From contig CAZGSG010000023.1 in NCBI GenBank assembly GCA_964528095.1, forward strand, positions 1 to 31,579: 31,579 bases of DNA, read 5' to 3'. This document shows, piece by piece, positions 23,457 to 31,521 of this stretch. The notes under the pieces were generated by a model. The model did no database searches, was not told the origin of the DNA, and saw only the letters and a program-made list of their open reading frames with translations. Numbering within the stretch: the first letter of the stretch is position 1; each line of letters begins with the position of its first letter. Position numbers and translations under genes: made by a program. The DNA is from CAZGSG01 sp964528095. Lineage in GTDB: Bacteria; Bacteroidota; Bacteroidia; Chitinophagales; Chitinophagaceae.

Positions 23457-24350
23457 TCAATCGCGGTCTATATTAAAATCGTCCTCGTCTTTCTTGATCG
23501 AAAAATTCTTATACTTTCCGAGAAAACGACTATACTTTTCAACAACTTTTGGAGATGCTTTTTTACCATTAATGAGCAGTTCTCCGTCTGCATGTTTGAT
23601 TGAATAGTTCTCTTTTTTATTGATCAGGCCATCTTCGTTCAATCCATCCACAAAAGACTTATAATCTCTCAATTCGGTCTTCGCTTTTTCTATTTCTACT
23701 TTTGCCTTGTCCATGCTTTTCCTGATCTCTGGTCCGATCTTTTCCAATTCCTTGCTGATCTCATCCAGCTTCAGGTCCATTTTATCGAGGTTGATATTTT
23801 TTGCTTTCTCCATCTCAACTTTCAGTTCATCCCATTTGATATTGCTCATGGATTCTTTTATCTCACGCTGTATTTTTTCCATGTCTACTTCTTTCAACGC
23901 ATTTTTTACCTCACGCTGTATCTTTTCCGTGTCTACTTCTTTGAGGGCATCATTTATTTCGCGCTGGATCCTGTCCATATCTACTTCCTTCAGGGCTTTG
24001 TTTATTTCAGACTGGATTTTTGAAAAGTCCACTTCTTTCATTGCCTGGTTTATTTCCCTGCTAAGCTTTTCCTTATCTATTTGTTTCAGCGCATTCGTTG
24101 CCTGTTCCATGGCTTCTGCCATTTGCTGATCTATATTGAGATTATCCAGTTCCGCAAGCGCTTCATCAAGGTCGCGTACTTTTTTCACGCGATCAGTTCC
24201 GCTTTTTGAGGGGATGGTATCATTCGTCAATTGTTTTCCTGCTGGTTTCTGATCGGGTGTTTGTTTGAACCCCCATGATACAAGGGCTAATGTGGCAATG
24301 GCAGCGACTGCCAGTATAAGTCTGTTGGGTTTAAATGATCCTGGTCTCAT
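23457..24350 (-). CDS. Membrane-anchored protein with tandem 16-residue helical repeats
   Basis: 297 residues. An N-terminal hydrophobic segment (LILAVAAIATLALVSWGF, about 11-28) preceded by basic residues suggests a single anchor with the bulk in the periplasm. Residues 89-168 consist of five near-identical 16-residue units of the form KEVDMDRIQREINDAL, with a degenerate sixth before them; in DNA this is a 48-base tandem repeat at 23847-24086. The following region (170-230) is a further charged helix, EKAKxxLDKMDLKLDEI. A small C-terminal part reads DGELLINGKKASPKVVEKYSRF. The repeats predict a long amphipathic rod. No function is recognised; the C-terminal motif is reminiscent of proteins near BlaR1/M56-type peptidases in Bacteroidota, but none is adjacent here. 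Confidence 0.85.
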   Translation of the reverse strand: MRPGSFKPNRLILAVAAIATLALVSWGFKQTPDQKPAGKQLTNDTIPSKSGTDRVKKVRDLDEALAELDNLNIDQQMAEAMEQATNALKQIDKEKLSREINQAMKEVDFSKIQSEINKALKEVDMDRIQREINDALKEVDTEKIQREVKNALKEVDMEKIQREIKESMSNIKWDELKVEMEKAKNINLDKMDLKLDEISKELEKIGPEIRKSMDKAKVEIEKAKTELRDYKSFVDGLNEDGLINKKENYSIKHADGELLINGKKASPKVVEKYSRFLGKYKNFSIKKDEDDFNIDRD

Positions 24351-24395
24351 AAAATGATTTTTAAGGTTTTGATAGATTCACGAAATTCTTCGTAT

Positions 24396-24403
24396 CAAAT
24401 ATA
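24396..24403 (-). promoter_or_regulatory. Candidate -7 box for the repeat protein gene
   Basis: Reads TATATTTG on the minus strand, an exact TAnnTTTG match, about 46 bases upstream of the start codon. It sits inside the small inverted repeat CGTAT/ATACG (24391-24405). No -33 element is seen. Confidence 0.4.
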
Positions 24404-24498
24404 CGATTGATTTCGTATTAAGTTACAGCACGATTGATTTATGCTAAATTTTAACAATTGTCGCCCGTTCCGCAGGGGGTTTCCGCTTGGTCCAGGGC

Positions 24499-24531
24499 AA
24501 AAAAATAAGCACTTTTCAGGGTGCTTATTTT
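24499..24531 (-). terminator. Terminator of the ABC exporter operon
   Basis: AAAATAAGCAC (24502-24512) and GTGCTTATTTT (24521-24531) form a perfect 11-bp stem with an 8-base loop. On the minus strand it is followed by a T-run, and it lies 18 bases beyond the permease stop. Confidence 0.9.
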
Positions 24532-24549
24532 ATATACTGTTCAGTAGCA

Positions 24550-25830
24550 TTAGTTTTTCCTAAAGGCCCATTTGATCATTTCTTTCCAGGATGGTTTTTT
24601 GCCATACATCAGGATACCCGTGCGATAGATCTTACCGGCAAACCAGGTGGTAAAGACAAAGCCAGCTACCAGGAAGAACATGGACAATCCTAATTGCCAG
24701 TAAGGCACTGTGCCCGGTACGCCGAAGGGGATTCTTGCCATCATGATAATGGGGGAGCTGAATGGAATAATGCTGGCCCATACTGCCACAGGACCTGTCG
24801 GATCTTTCATGGCTACAGACAATATAGCAATGGAGAAGATGACGAGCAGGGTAATGGGGAAACCCAGGGACTGCGCTTCACGCATGTCTTCATTTACCGC
24901 GCTGCCGATGGCTGCATATAAGGAAGAGTAAAACAGGAAACCTCCCAGGAAATAAAAAGTAAAGAAGAATAATATCAATGGAACATTAATACTGGTGAAA
25001 GCCTGCTGTATGCCGCCGACCATTCCACCCATGGTGCCCGTCGCGATGCCAGAGGCTTTGGAAACATTATATATGATAAAAACAAAAGCCACCCAGAGAA
25101 AAAACTGTGTCAGCGCTACCAGGCCGATACCGACGATCTTTCCCAGCATCAATTGAAATGGTTTTACAGACGACACGATCACTTCTGCTATACGATTGGT
25201 TTTTTCTTCCATTACACCCATCATTACCTGGGTGCCGTATATAATTAATATAAAATAAATAAGAAAACCCGCTACATAGCCAATCACACTGGCGACATTG
25301 GAATTGGCTTTTTCATCATTTATGTTTTGGGCTTTTAACTGCACCCTGCTTTCATCGATGATCGATTTGGTGCTGTCATTTATACCCAGCTTTTCATTTT
25401 TTATATCATCCCATATATCGTTCAATTTATCGGTAACAGGAGCAACCGCTGAATTACTCATCGTCTTTTCTGATTGCAGTACGATATTCTTAATACCTTT
25501 TTCCCAGTTTACGTCTTTGGGAATAGCAATAACTCCATTATAATCGGAAGTTGAGAGGTTTTTCTTAAGTTCCGCGGGATCTTTTTTTTCCAGGAAGAAT
25601 AAAACGGATCCGTCTTTACTATTAGACCGTTCAATTCGACCCTTGTCAAAATACCCGGATGAATCGACCAATGCGATCTTAAGGTTGTGTTGCGCTTTTT
25701 CGCCAATATACCCAACACCATAGATCAACCCTGCATATAGCAACGGGAAAAGAATTGTACTGATAATAAATGTTCTTTTTCTTACCCGGGTCAGGTATTC
25801 TCTTTTTATAATAAGTAAGATCTTGTTCAT
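24550..25830 (-). CDS. ABC-2 type transporter permease (NatB-like)
   Basis: 426 residues. One hydrophobic helix near the N-terminus (about 20-40), a hydrophilic extracytoplasmic region (about 45-170), then five to six helices (about 175-405): the layout of NatB/YhaP-type ABC-2 permeases. The opening MNKILLIIKREYLTRVRKRTF is characteristic. VIGYVAGFLIYFILIIYGTQVMMGVMEEKTNRI precedes the conserved cytoplasmic EEKTNRIAEVIVSSVKP. It forms an exporter with the ATPase encoded 43 bases upstream. Substrate unknown; NatAB exports Na+, but relatives export other compounds. Confidence 0.93.
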   Translation of the reverse strand: MNKILLIIKREYLTRVRKRTFIISTILFPLLYAGLIYGVGYIGEKAQHNLKIALVDSSGYFDKGRIERSNSKDGSVLFFLEKKDPAELKKNLSTSDYNGVIAIPKDVNWEKGIKNIVLQSEKTMSNSAVAPVTDKLNDIWDDIKNEKLGINDSTKSIIDESRVQLKAQNINDEKANSNVASVIGYVAGFLIYFILIIYGTQVMMGVMEEKTNRIAEVIVSSVKPFQLMLGKIVGIGLVALTQFFLWVAFVFIIYNVSKASGIATGTMGGMVGGIQQAFTSINVPLILFFFTFYFLGGFLFYSSLYAAIGSAVNEDMREAQSLGFPITLLVIFSIAILSVAMKDPTGPVAVWASIIPFSSPIIMMARIPFGVPGTVPYWQLGLSMFFLVAGFVFTTWFAGKIYRTGILMYGKKPSWKEMIKWAFRKN

Positions 25831-25873
25831 AGTAACTATTTTTATTCCCGTATAGCCGGGAGGTCGGTAAAAT

Positions 25874-26812
25874 TTATGCGTTTACTTCCTGGAACTGGCG
25901 GGCAGTTGGCGTACTTCCTATCTGGCGGATAAATATCTCATTCAGTGATGGCAGTATCTCATTAAATGAATTTATTGCCAGGCCTTTGCTGATAAAATAT
26001 TGCAGGATATCATTGTTGGAATAAGCAGGGTCACGCTGAATGGTCACTTCATTGGCCATTTGTTCCTTTACTTTAAATAAATGAATAGCGAGATGCTCGG
26101 GCAATAATTTATCCGCAAAACTAACACGGAAAAGATCTTCTTTAAAATCCTGCTTTACTCCACTGACCGTACCATCGAGGATCTTTTGCCCCTTATTCAC
26201 CAGGGCAATATGATCGCAGATCTCTTCTACCTGTTCCATGCGGTGTGTACTGAATATAATGGTAGCTCCTTTTTTGGCGAGATTGTAGATCTCATCTTTT
26301 ATAAGATTGGTATTTACGGGATCGAGACCACTAAAAGGTTCATCCAGTATGATGAGCTTTGGTTCATGCAGCACAGTGGTCACAAACTGTAATTTCTGGC
26401 TCATACCCTTAGAGAGGTCTTCTACTTTTTTATCCCACCAGCTATACATATCAAATTTGATGAACCACTCCTTGATCTTTTGCTGGGCTTCTTTACGGCT
26501 TAGTCCTTTTAACTGGGCCAGGTACATGGTTTGTTCGCCGATCTTCATTTTTTTGTAAAGACCTCTTTCTTCGGGCATATACCCGATCTTACTGATGTCG
26601 TTGATCGGATCGAATTTTTTACCGTCAAAGATGATCTCTCCTTCATCCGGGTAAAATATGCCGGTGATCATCCGGATAAGGGTTGTTTTGCCCGCTCCGT
26701 TTGGACCCAATAGTCCGAATATCTGCCCCTGTTCTATGGTAAGGCTGATATCGTCCACGGCTTTTTGTGTAGCAAAATATTTTTTCAGGTGTTTCAGTTC
26801 CAGTATAGCCAT
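25874..26812 (-). CDS. ABC transporter ATP-binding protein (NatA-like)
   Basis: 312 residues. Walker A GPNGAGKT at 36-43, signature LSKGMSQ at 133-139, Walker B LIILDEPFSGLD at 153-164, and the switch His in FSTHRMEQ. The C-terminal ~85 residues form the DUF4162-type extension found in NatA-like ATPases. First gene of a two-gene operon with the permease at 24550. A promoter with -33 TTG and -7 TATTTTTG lies directly upstream, and a 14-base perfect palindrome abuts the -33 element. Confidence 0.95.
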   Translation of the reverse strand: MAILELKHLKKYFATQKAVDDISLTIEQGQIFGLLGPNGAGKTTLIRMITGIFYPDEGEIIFDGKKFDPINDISKIGYMPEERGLYKKMKIGEQTMYLAQLKGLSRKEAQQKIKEWFIKFDMYSWWDKKVEDLSKGMSQKLQFVTTVLHEPKLIILDEPFSGLDPVNTNLIKDEIYNLAKKGATIIFSTHRMEQVEEICDHIALVNKGQKILDGTVSGVKQDFKEDLFRVSFADKLLPEHLAIHLFKVKEQMANEVTIQRDPAYSNNDILQYFISKGLAINSFNEILPSLNEIFIRQIGSTPTARQFQEVNA

Positions 26813-26829
26813 TTTAAAAAATTATGGGG

Positions 26830-26870
26830 CAAAAATAACCGATATAGTAAATACCAACCGAAATTTCGGT
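26830..26870 (-). promoter_or_regulatory. ABC operon promoter with abutting 14-bp palindrome
   Basis: On the minus strand: TTG (26855-26857), 17-base spacer, TATTTTTG (26830-26837), an exact TAnnTTTG. Predicted start near 26823, leader about 11 bases. The palindrome ACCGAAATTTCGGT (26857-26870) is perfect over 14 bases and sits immediately upstream of, and touching, the -33 element, the position of an activator or repressor site. Confidence 0.55.
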
Positions 26871-26905
26871 GAATGGCAGTGATAAGCCGGAGAACGGTCT
26901 TCTTA

Positions 26906-28531
26906 TTAAGAAGTAATGCCGGATACGATAACAATCTGTTGCGCTACTCTTTCACCATCCATAGCGGCACTTACTATACCTCCTGCATAACCCGCGCCTT
27001 CGCCACAGGGATAAAATCCTTTCACCTGAGGATGTTCCAATGAATCTGCCAGCCGGGGAATGCGTACCGGTGAAGAGGTTCTTGATTCTGTTGCCACCAA
27101 TACAGCCTCATTGGTGAGGTATCCTTTCATTTTTTTACCAAACTCTATAAATGCCAGTTGAAGACTGTTGTGTATGGACGGAGGTAATACTGTTTTCAAA
27201 GAAACAGCATGAATACCTGGCAGATAAGAACAATCGGGCAGTGAAGAAGAGATTTTATTATTGGTAAAATCCACCAGGCGCTGCGCAGGGGCCACAAATT
27301 TTCCTCCACCTGCATTAAAAGCCTTCCGTTCTACATATTGCTGAAAGTATAGCATGCCAAGGGGAGAGGATAAGGTCTTTGCAGTATGCCCGGTTATCTT
27401 TTCAAAATCGATCAGCTCTTTCAGATCCTGGTCCTGTACCTGCACCACAATACCGCTATTGGCATAGGGATTATTTCTTTTAGAAGGGCTCCAGCCATTG
27501 ACCACCAACTCACCGGGATCGGTGGCTGCAGGTGCGATGATGCCGCCCGGGCACATGCAAAAGGAGAAAACACCTTTTCCATTCACCTGTTGTACCAGGC
27601 TATAAGATGCCGGTGGTAAATGGGCGGGTCTTGAGGTCTCGGCCGATAAGCCCGGGCTACAATGGTATTGTGTACTATCGATCAATGACTGCGGATGCTC
27701 TACCCGTACACCAAGTGCGAATGGTTTGGCTTCTATTTGTATATTTTTTGCATGGAGCAGGTGGAAAATATCCCTGGCAGAATGGCCGGTTGCAAGAATT
27801 ACAGCATCAGCGGTAAAGGAATCGCCATCAGCTGTGATAACCCCGGTGATCCTGTCTTTTTGTATACTAAAATCGGTGACCTTTTTTTCAAACAATACCT
27901 TGCCGCCGCTTTGCACCAGTTGTTCGCGCATGGCAGTAATGATCCGGGGTAGTTTATTGGTGCCAATATGCGGATGTGCTTCATATAATATCTTTTCCTC
28001 GGCGCCAAAATGTACAAAAAGATGCAGTATCCGGTTGATATCGCCTCTTTTGGAACTCCGGGTATATAATTTTCCATCGCTATAAGTTCCTGCGCCACCT
28101 TCCCCGAAACAATAATTGCTTTCCGGGTTTACCTCTCCTTCCTTATTAAGCAGGGCCAGATCACGCCGGCGGGCACGTACATCTTTACCGCGTTCTAATA
28201 AAATGGGTTGAATGCCTGCTTCCAGCAATTTGAGACCGGCAAATAGTCCTGCGGGGCCGGCACCGATTATGATTACTTTTCTGGCGCTATTGTGTACGTC
28301 TTTGAAATGGAAAACAGGGATTTCCCGGAGCCGGAAGGGTTCTTTGATAAATGCTTTTACCGTCAGATTGACCCAGGCTTGTTTTCCACGTGCATCGATA
28401 GAGCTTTTAAGGATCGTAAAGCCGGTAATATCGCCGCTATTGACGGCTTCCGTTTTCGCAATGTACTGCGAGATAGTGTTTTCGTCAGCGGCTTCGGAAG
28501 GAAGCAGCTTTAAAGAGATGATCTTTTGCAT
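26906..28531 (-). CDS. FAD-dependent oxidoreductase, COG2509 family
   Basis: 541 residues. Rossmann FAD site IIIGAGPAGLFAGLKLLEAG at about 87-106, ending with an acidic residue in LLERGKDVRARRRD. The stretch YCFGEGGAGTYSDGKLYTR near 142-160 and VILATGHSARDIF near 245 are hallmarks of the COG2509 uncharacterised FAD dehydrogenases. The N-terminal ~75 residues form the small domain typical of this family, and the last 200 include the FAD-dependent C-terminal domain with GFYPCGEGAGYAGGI. Substrate unknown. It is transcribed alone: a terminator lies upstream of its start, and the next gene downstream has its own promoter. Confidence 0.93.
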   Translation of the reverse strand: MQKIISLKLLPSEAADENTISQYIAKTEAVNSGDITGFTILKSSIDARGKQAWVNLTVKAFIKEPFRLREIPVFHFKDVHNSARKVIIIGAGPAGLFAGLKLLEAGIQPILLERGKDVRARRRDLALLNKEGEVNPESNYCFGEGGAGTYSDGKLYTRSSKRGDINRILHLFVHFGAEEKILYEAHPHIGTNKLPRIITAMREQLVQSGGKVLFEKKVTDFSIQKDRITGVITADGDSFTADAVILATGHSARDIFHLLHAKNIQIEAKPFALGVRVEHPQSLIDSTQYHCSPGLSAETSRPAHLPPASYSLVQQVNGKGVFSFCMCPGGIIAPAATDPGELVVNGWSPSKRNNPYANSGIVVQVQDQDLKELIDFEKITGHTAKTLSSPLGMLYFQQYVERKAFNAGGGKFVAPAQRLVDFTNNKISSSLPDCSYLPGIHAVSLKTVLPPSIHNSLQLAFIEFGKKMKGYLTNEAVLVATESRTSSPVRIPRLADSLEHPQVKGFYPCGEGAGYAGGIVSAAMDGERVAQQIVIVSGITS

Positions 28532-28567
28532 AAGGCCAGGTTTTTATCCTGAAACGAATGATTGAAT

Positions 28568-28600
28568 AAAAAAGAAAGCTGTCCGGTTAGAACAGCTTTC
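28568..28600 (-). terminator. Terminator of the outer membrane barrel gene
   Basis: GAAAGCTGT (28574-28582) and ACAGCTTTC (28592-28600) form a perfect 9-bp stem; on the minus strand it is followed by a T-rich tail (TTTTTT after one C). It lies 25 bases past the stop at 28626. Confidence 0.85.
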
Positions 28601-28625
28601 ATATAATAAAGTTGAGCCGGAGGTA

Positions 28626-29264
28626 TTATTTTTTAGTCTTTGGTTTTTTTACCCGGCCAGAAAATTTATAACCGATAGTCACCTGTACGCCCTGGTTAAA
28701 GAACGTACTGTTGTCATTGGTGATACTTACGTCCTGGCTGCCATGCAGGTAGCGGGCACCTCCAACCAGATGATCATTGAACCAGAACTCGGCACCGGCG
28801 GTGTATACAAAATCAAAATCTTTGATGTCGTTGCTTACGTTTACTTCATGGTCAAGATCATCTCTTTTGCGGGCCCTGATAAGAAAATCGTTTTCAACAC
28901 CGGCAATGAATGTTAGTCTTTTTGTTGCTTTATACTTGGCCAGTATCGGGATAGAGAAATAATTATACTTCAGTTTTATATCACCATAGTTATTTAAACC
29001 ATCAAATGCATTTGCGCCAAGCTGAGAGTATAAAAACTCGGGTTGAATTGCAAAGCGGGGTGAGACTGGTATTTCTACAAAACCACCCAGCACAAATCCT
29101 ACTTTAAAGCTGGGATCATAGTTATCATATTTGATGGCGGGTCTGAATGTACTCAAGTTAATCCCTGTTTTTACTCCAAATGCGGCTTTGCCTTTTGTAT
29201 ACTGGGCAAGCAGGGATGAGCAGGATAGAAGAAAGAGGGCCATTACAGCTAGGGATTTTCTCAT
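28626..29264 (-). CDS. Outer membrane beta-barrel protein (OMP_b-brl_2 type)
   Basis: 212 residues. Signal peptide 1-20 (MRKSLAVMALFLLSCSSLLA) with cleavage before QYTKGK; the internal LLSC looks like a lipobox but is followed by more hydrophobic residues and a better SPI site. The mature protein has alternating hydrophobic strands: FGVKTGINLSTF, VGFVLGGFVEIPVSPRFAIQPEFLYSQ, FSIPILAKYKATKRLTFIAG, ending in a strand QVTIGYKFSGR. These match the PF13568-type small porin-like barrels of Bacteroidota. No charge-selective channel function can be inferred. Its -7 box is at 29290-29297. Confidence 0.9.
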   Translation of the reverse strand: MRKSLAVMALFLLSCSSLLAQYTKGKAAFGVKTGINLSTFRPAIKYDNYDPSFKVGFVLGGFVEIPVSPRFAIQPEFLYSQLGANAFDGLNNYGDIKLKYNYFSIPILAKYKATKRLTFIAGVENDFLIRARKRDDLDHEVNVSNDIKDFDFVYTAGAEFWFNDHLVGGARYLHGSQDVSITNDNSTFFNQGVQVTIGYKFSGRVKKPKTKK

Positions 29265-29289
29265 AACAGTCAGTTTGGTTTAGTGTGAA

Positions 29290-29297
29290 CAAATGTA
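29290..29297 (-). promoter_or_regulatory. Candidate -7 box for the outer membrane barrel gene
   Basis: Reads TACATTTG on the minus strand, an exact TAnnTTTG match 26 bases upstream of the ATG. A TTTG on the same strand lies only 12 bases further upstream, closer than usual. Confidence 0.45.
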
Positions 29298-29960
29298 ATA
29301 ATTCCCGGTCAAAAGACGGCCCTAATATAAAAAAAGTCCCGGCGGGGAGCGTCTTTGAGCCTGGGAGCATGGTATTGGACAGGTCTGCAAAATAAAAGGA
29401 TGAACGAAAGTAAAGAGACTGCCGACCCGTGTAAGCCCGGGATAGGGGTCTAACATTGTTTTATATGCTATAGCTGGCAATAAAACAATATTCCGCAGGC
29501 TTATTTTGTCAAATATTTTCTTGTAACAGTAAGTAAATATTTATATCTTGAAAGGGTTATCCATTTTATCTCCGCGGAAAGCTATCGGTATCATCCATGA
29601 TCATAAAACTCTTTTAGAAGATAGAGATTTTAGGATCAGGCAGATACATGTTCCTGATTCCTTTTTGAATTATTGAAAACCTAAAGTGGTGCCGGAAATA
29701 TTACTTTGAATGATACATAAAATGTATTATTTGGAAGAGGTTTCTTTTTGATTTTTTTCTAAAATTTCGAGGTAAAGTTGATGAAACCTTGTGTTGCCAG
29801 AATAACTTAAAAAAGAGGTGAATAAAAATTTTTTTTTATCGGATAAATGGTGATATTCGCCGTCCTGTCCAACTTTTTTTATTGACATTGTGTGGATTAT
29901 TTTTTGGACCACTGGAACAACAACAATTCTTAACTCAAGATATAAATTGCTTACTTACTG
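29298..29960. other. AT-rich spacer upstream of dnaA, candidate oriC
   Basis: No convincing gene. Contents seen: a 10-bp perfect inverted repeat ATTGTTTTAT (29455-29464) / ATAAAACAAT (29480-29489); strongly AT-rich stretches, especially 29700-29850, with a nine-T run near 29829; TGTGGATTA at 29891-29899, one mismatch from a reverse DnaA box (TGTGGATAA); and TTATCCATT near 29557, a two-mismatch box. A 42-codon open frame from TTG at 29548 to 29676 is open but unsupported. Position next to dnaA and the AT bias make an origin possible, but the DnaA boxes are few and imperfect. Confidence 0.3.
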
Positions 29961-31394
29961 ATGGAGAAGAATGCTGAAAAGGTATGGACTAATTGTTTGA
30001 AGATCATCAAGGACATTGTTGAATGGCAGCATTACAAAACATGGTTTGAACCAATAAGACCCGTTTCATTAAAAAACAGCATCCTCGTCATACAGGTACC
30101 CAGCCAATTTTTCTTTGAATATTTAGAAGAGCATTATGTAAATTTATTGGCAAAGACTTTGAAGAGAGAATTGGGAAAAGAAGCCCGGCTGGAATATCGC
30201 ATTATGGTGGACAGTGGCAACAGCAAGAACAAGCCATTGACGATGGATGTAACGGGACAGGGGTACAAAACTTTTTCAAACAATGAAATGGACTTTCCAC
30301 TTGTTATAAATAATCCAGTTAAAAATCCATTTGTGATACCGGGTCTGAAGAAAATGCAGATTGACCCGCAGTTAAATCATATTTATACTTTCGAAGCATT
30401 TATTGAAGGTGATTGTAACAGGGTAGCACGACGTGCCGGAAAAACAGTTGCTGAGAAACCAGGTGCGAATTCTTTTAACCCACTGGTTATTTACGGTGGT
30501 GTAGGTCTTGGTAAAACACACCTGGCGCAAGCTATCGGAAATGAAGTAAAAAGATCGAATCCCAATAAGGTTGTTCTATATGTGAGTTCTGAAAAGTTCA
30601 TTAATCAGTTCATGGATCATAGCCGGAACAATGCGATCAATGATTTTATCCATTTTTACCAGCTGATCGATGTGCTTATTATAGATGACGTACAGTTTTT
30701 CAGCAAAGCTGAAAAATCACAGGATGCTTTTTTCGCCATATTTAACCATCTTCACCAGTCTCACAAACAGCTTATTCTGACTTCAGATAAATCTCCCAAG
30801 GACCTCGATGGGGTACAGGAGCGTTTATTGAGTCGTTTCCGCTGGGGATTGAGTGCCGATCTGCAGATTCCGGATTATGACACCCGGATAGAGATCCTGG
30901 AAAAGAAAATGAAGAATGATGGCCTGGAAATGCCCAAAGAAGTGGTGAAATACATAGCGTATAATATCAATACCAATGTAAGGGAACTTGAAGGCGCCCT
31001 GATATCACTGTTGGCACAATCTTCGCTTAACAGGAGGGAGATAGACCTAGATTTAGCGAAAAAAGTGTTACGTAATTTTGTAAAATCATCCAGTAAGGAA
31101 ATCACTATTGAAACCATTCAGCGAATGGTATGTGAGTACTTTGATGTGTCGTACGATAAACTCTTACAGAAAACACGTAAAAGGGAGATCGTTCAGGCAA
31201 GGCAGATCACTATGTACCTTGCAAAGGCATTTACAAAGAATTCATTAAAGACAATCGGTGAGCATTTTGGCGGAAGAGACCATACCACGGTCATTCACTC
31301 CTGCCAGACCGTAAAAGATTTGATGGATACTGATACGATATTCAGGGAAAACGTACTGGAGTTGCAGCAAAAAGTGCAATTGGCAGCCATGTGA
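29961..31394 (+). CDS. dnaA: Chromosomal replication initiator DnaA
   Basis: 477 residues. DnaA binds DnaA boxes at oriC and melts the origin in an ATP-dependent way. Domain I is at about 1-90 (KVWTNCLKIIKDIVEWQHYKTWFEPI), a short linker follows, and the AAA+ domain III starts with NPLVIYGGVGLGKTHLAQAI (Walker A G179-T187) and LIIDDVQFF (Walker B, 239-247). Domain IV carries the DNA-binding signature GGRDHTTVIHS at 437-447. The ATG at 29961 gives a standard N-terminus. Transcribed alone; a strong terminator follows 20 bases after the stop. Confidence 0.98.
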   Translation: MEKNAEKVWTNCLKIIKDIVEWQHYKTWFEPIRPVSLKNSILVIQVPSQFFFEYLEEHYVNLLAKTLKRELGKEARLEYRIMVDSGNSKNKPLTMDVTGQGYKTFSNNEMDFPLVINNPVKNPFVIPGLKKMQIDPQLNHIYTFEAFIEGDCNRVARRAGKTVAEKPGANSFNPLVIYGGVGLGKTHLAQAIGNEVKRSNPNKVVLYVSSEKFINQFMDHSRNNAINDFIHFYQLIDVLIIDDVQFFSKAEKSQDAFFAIFNHLHQSHKQLILTSDKSPKDLDGVQERLLSRFRWGLSADLQIPDYDTRIEILEKKMKNDGLEMPKEVVKYIAYNINTNVRELEGALISLLAQSSLNRREIDLDLAKKVLRNFVKSSSKEITIETIQRMVCEYFDVSYDKLLQKTRKREIVQARQITMYLAKAFTKNSLKTIGEHFGGRDHTTVIHSCQTVKDLMDTDTIFRENVLELQQKVQLAAM

Positions 31395-31414
31395 TCCTAA
31401 AAAATAGCCAGAAG

Positions 31415-31448
31415 ACCCGCCATAGCTTTAGCGACGGCGGGTTTTTTT
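31415..31448 (+). terminator. Strong intrinsic terminator of dnaA
   Basis: ACCCGCC (31415-31421) pairs with GGCGGGT (31436-31442), with the T-run reaching 31448. Bases in the loop (GCTTTAGC) can pair further. Confidence 0.92.
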
Positions 31449-31468
31449 ATGCCAGCATCGCTAAAAGA

Positions 31469-31499
31469 TTTGCCGGAAAGCAATTTATCTTTATTTTTG
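31469..31499 (+). promoter_or_regulatory. Promoter of the tRNA-Ser gene
   Basis: TTTG (31469-31472), 19-base spacer, TATTTTTG (31492-31499). This is the best match to the Bacteroidota -33/-7 consensus in the window. Predicted start near 31506, about 16 bases before the tRNA. Confidence 0.8.
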
Positions 31500-31521
31500 C
31501 CACCCCTTATAAGAAGGGAAA

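Noticed and set aside
28626..29264. Lipoprotein reading of the barrel protein from LLSC in its signal peptide
   Set aside because: The Cys is followed by more hydrophobic residues and a proper SPI cleavage site before QYTKGK; the mature part is a beta barrel.
29548..29676. A 42-codon plus-strand frame starting TTG
   Set aside because: Peptide-like composition but a weak start, no homology cue and no ribosome-binding evidence; not reported as a gene.
29727..29912. A 61-codon minus-strand frame upstream of dnaA
   Set aside because: AT-rich region, no signal or domain, and overlaps the DnaA-box-like site; likely chance.
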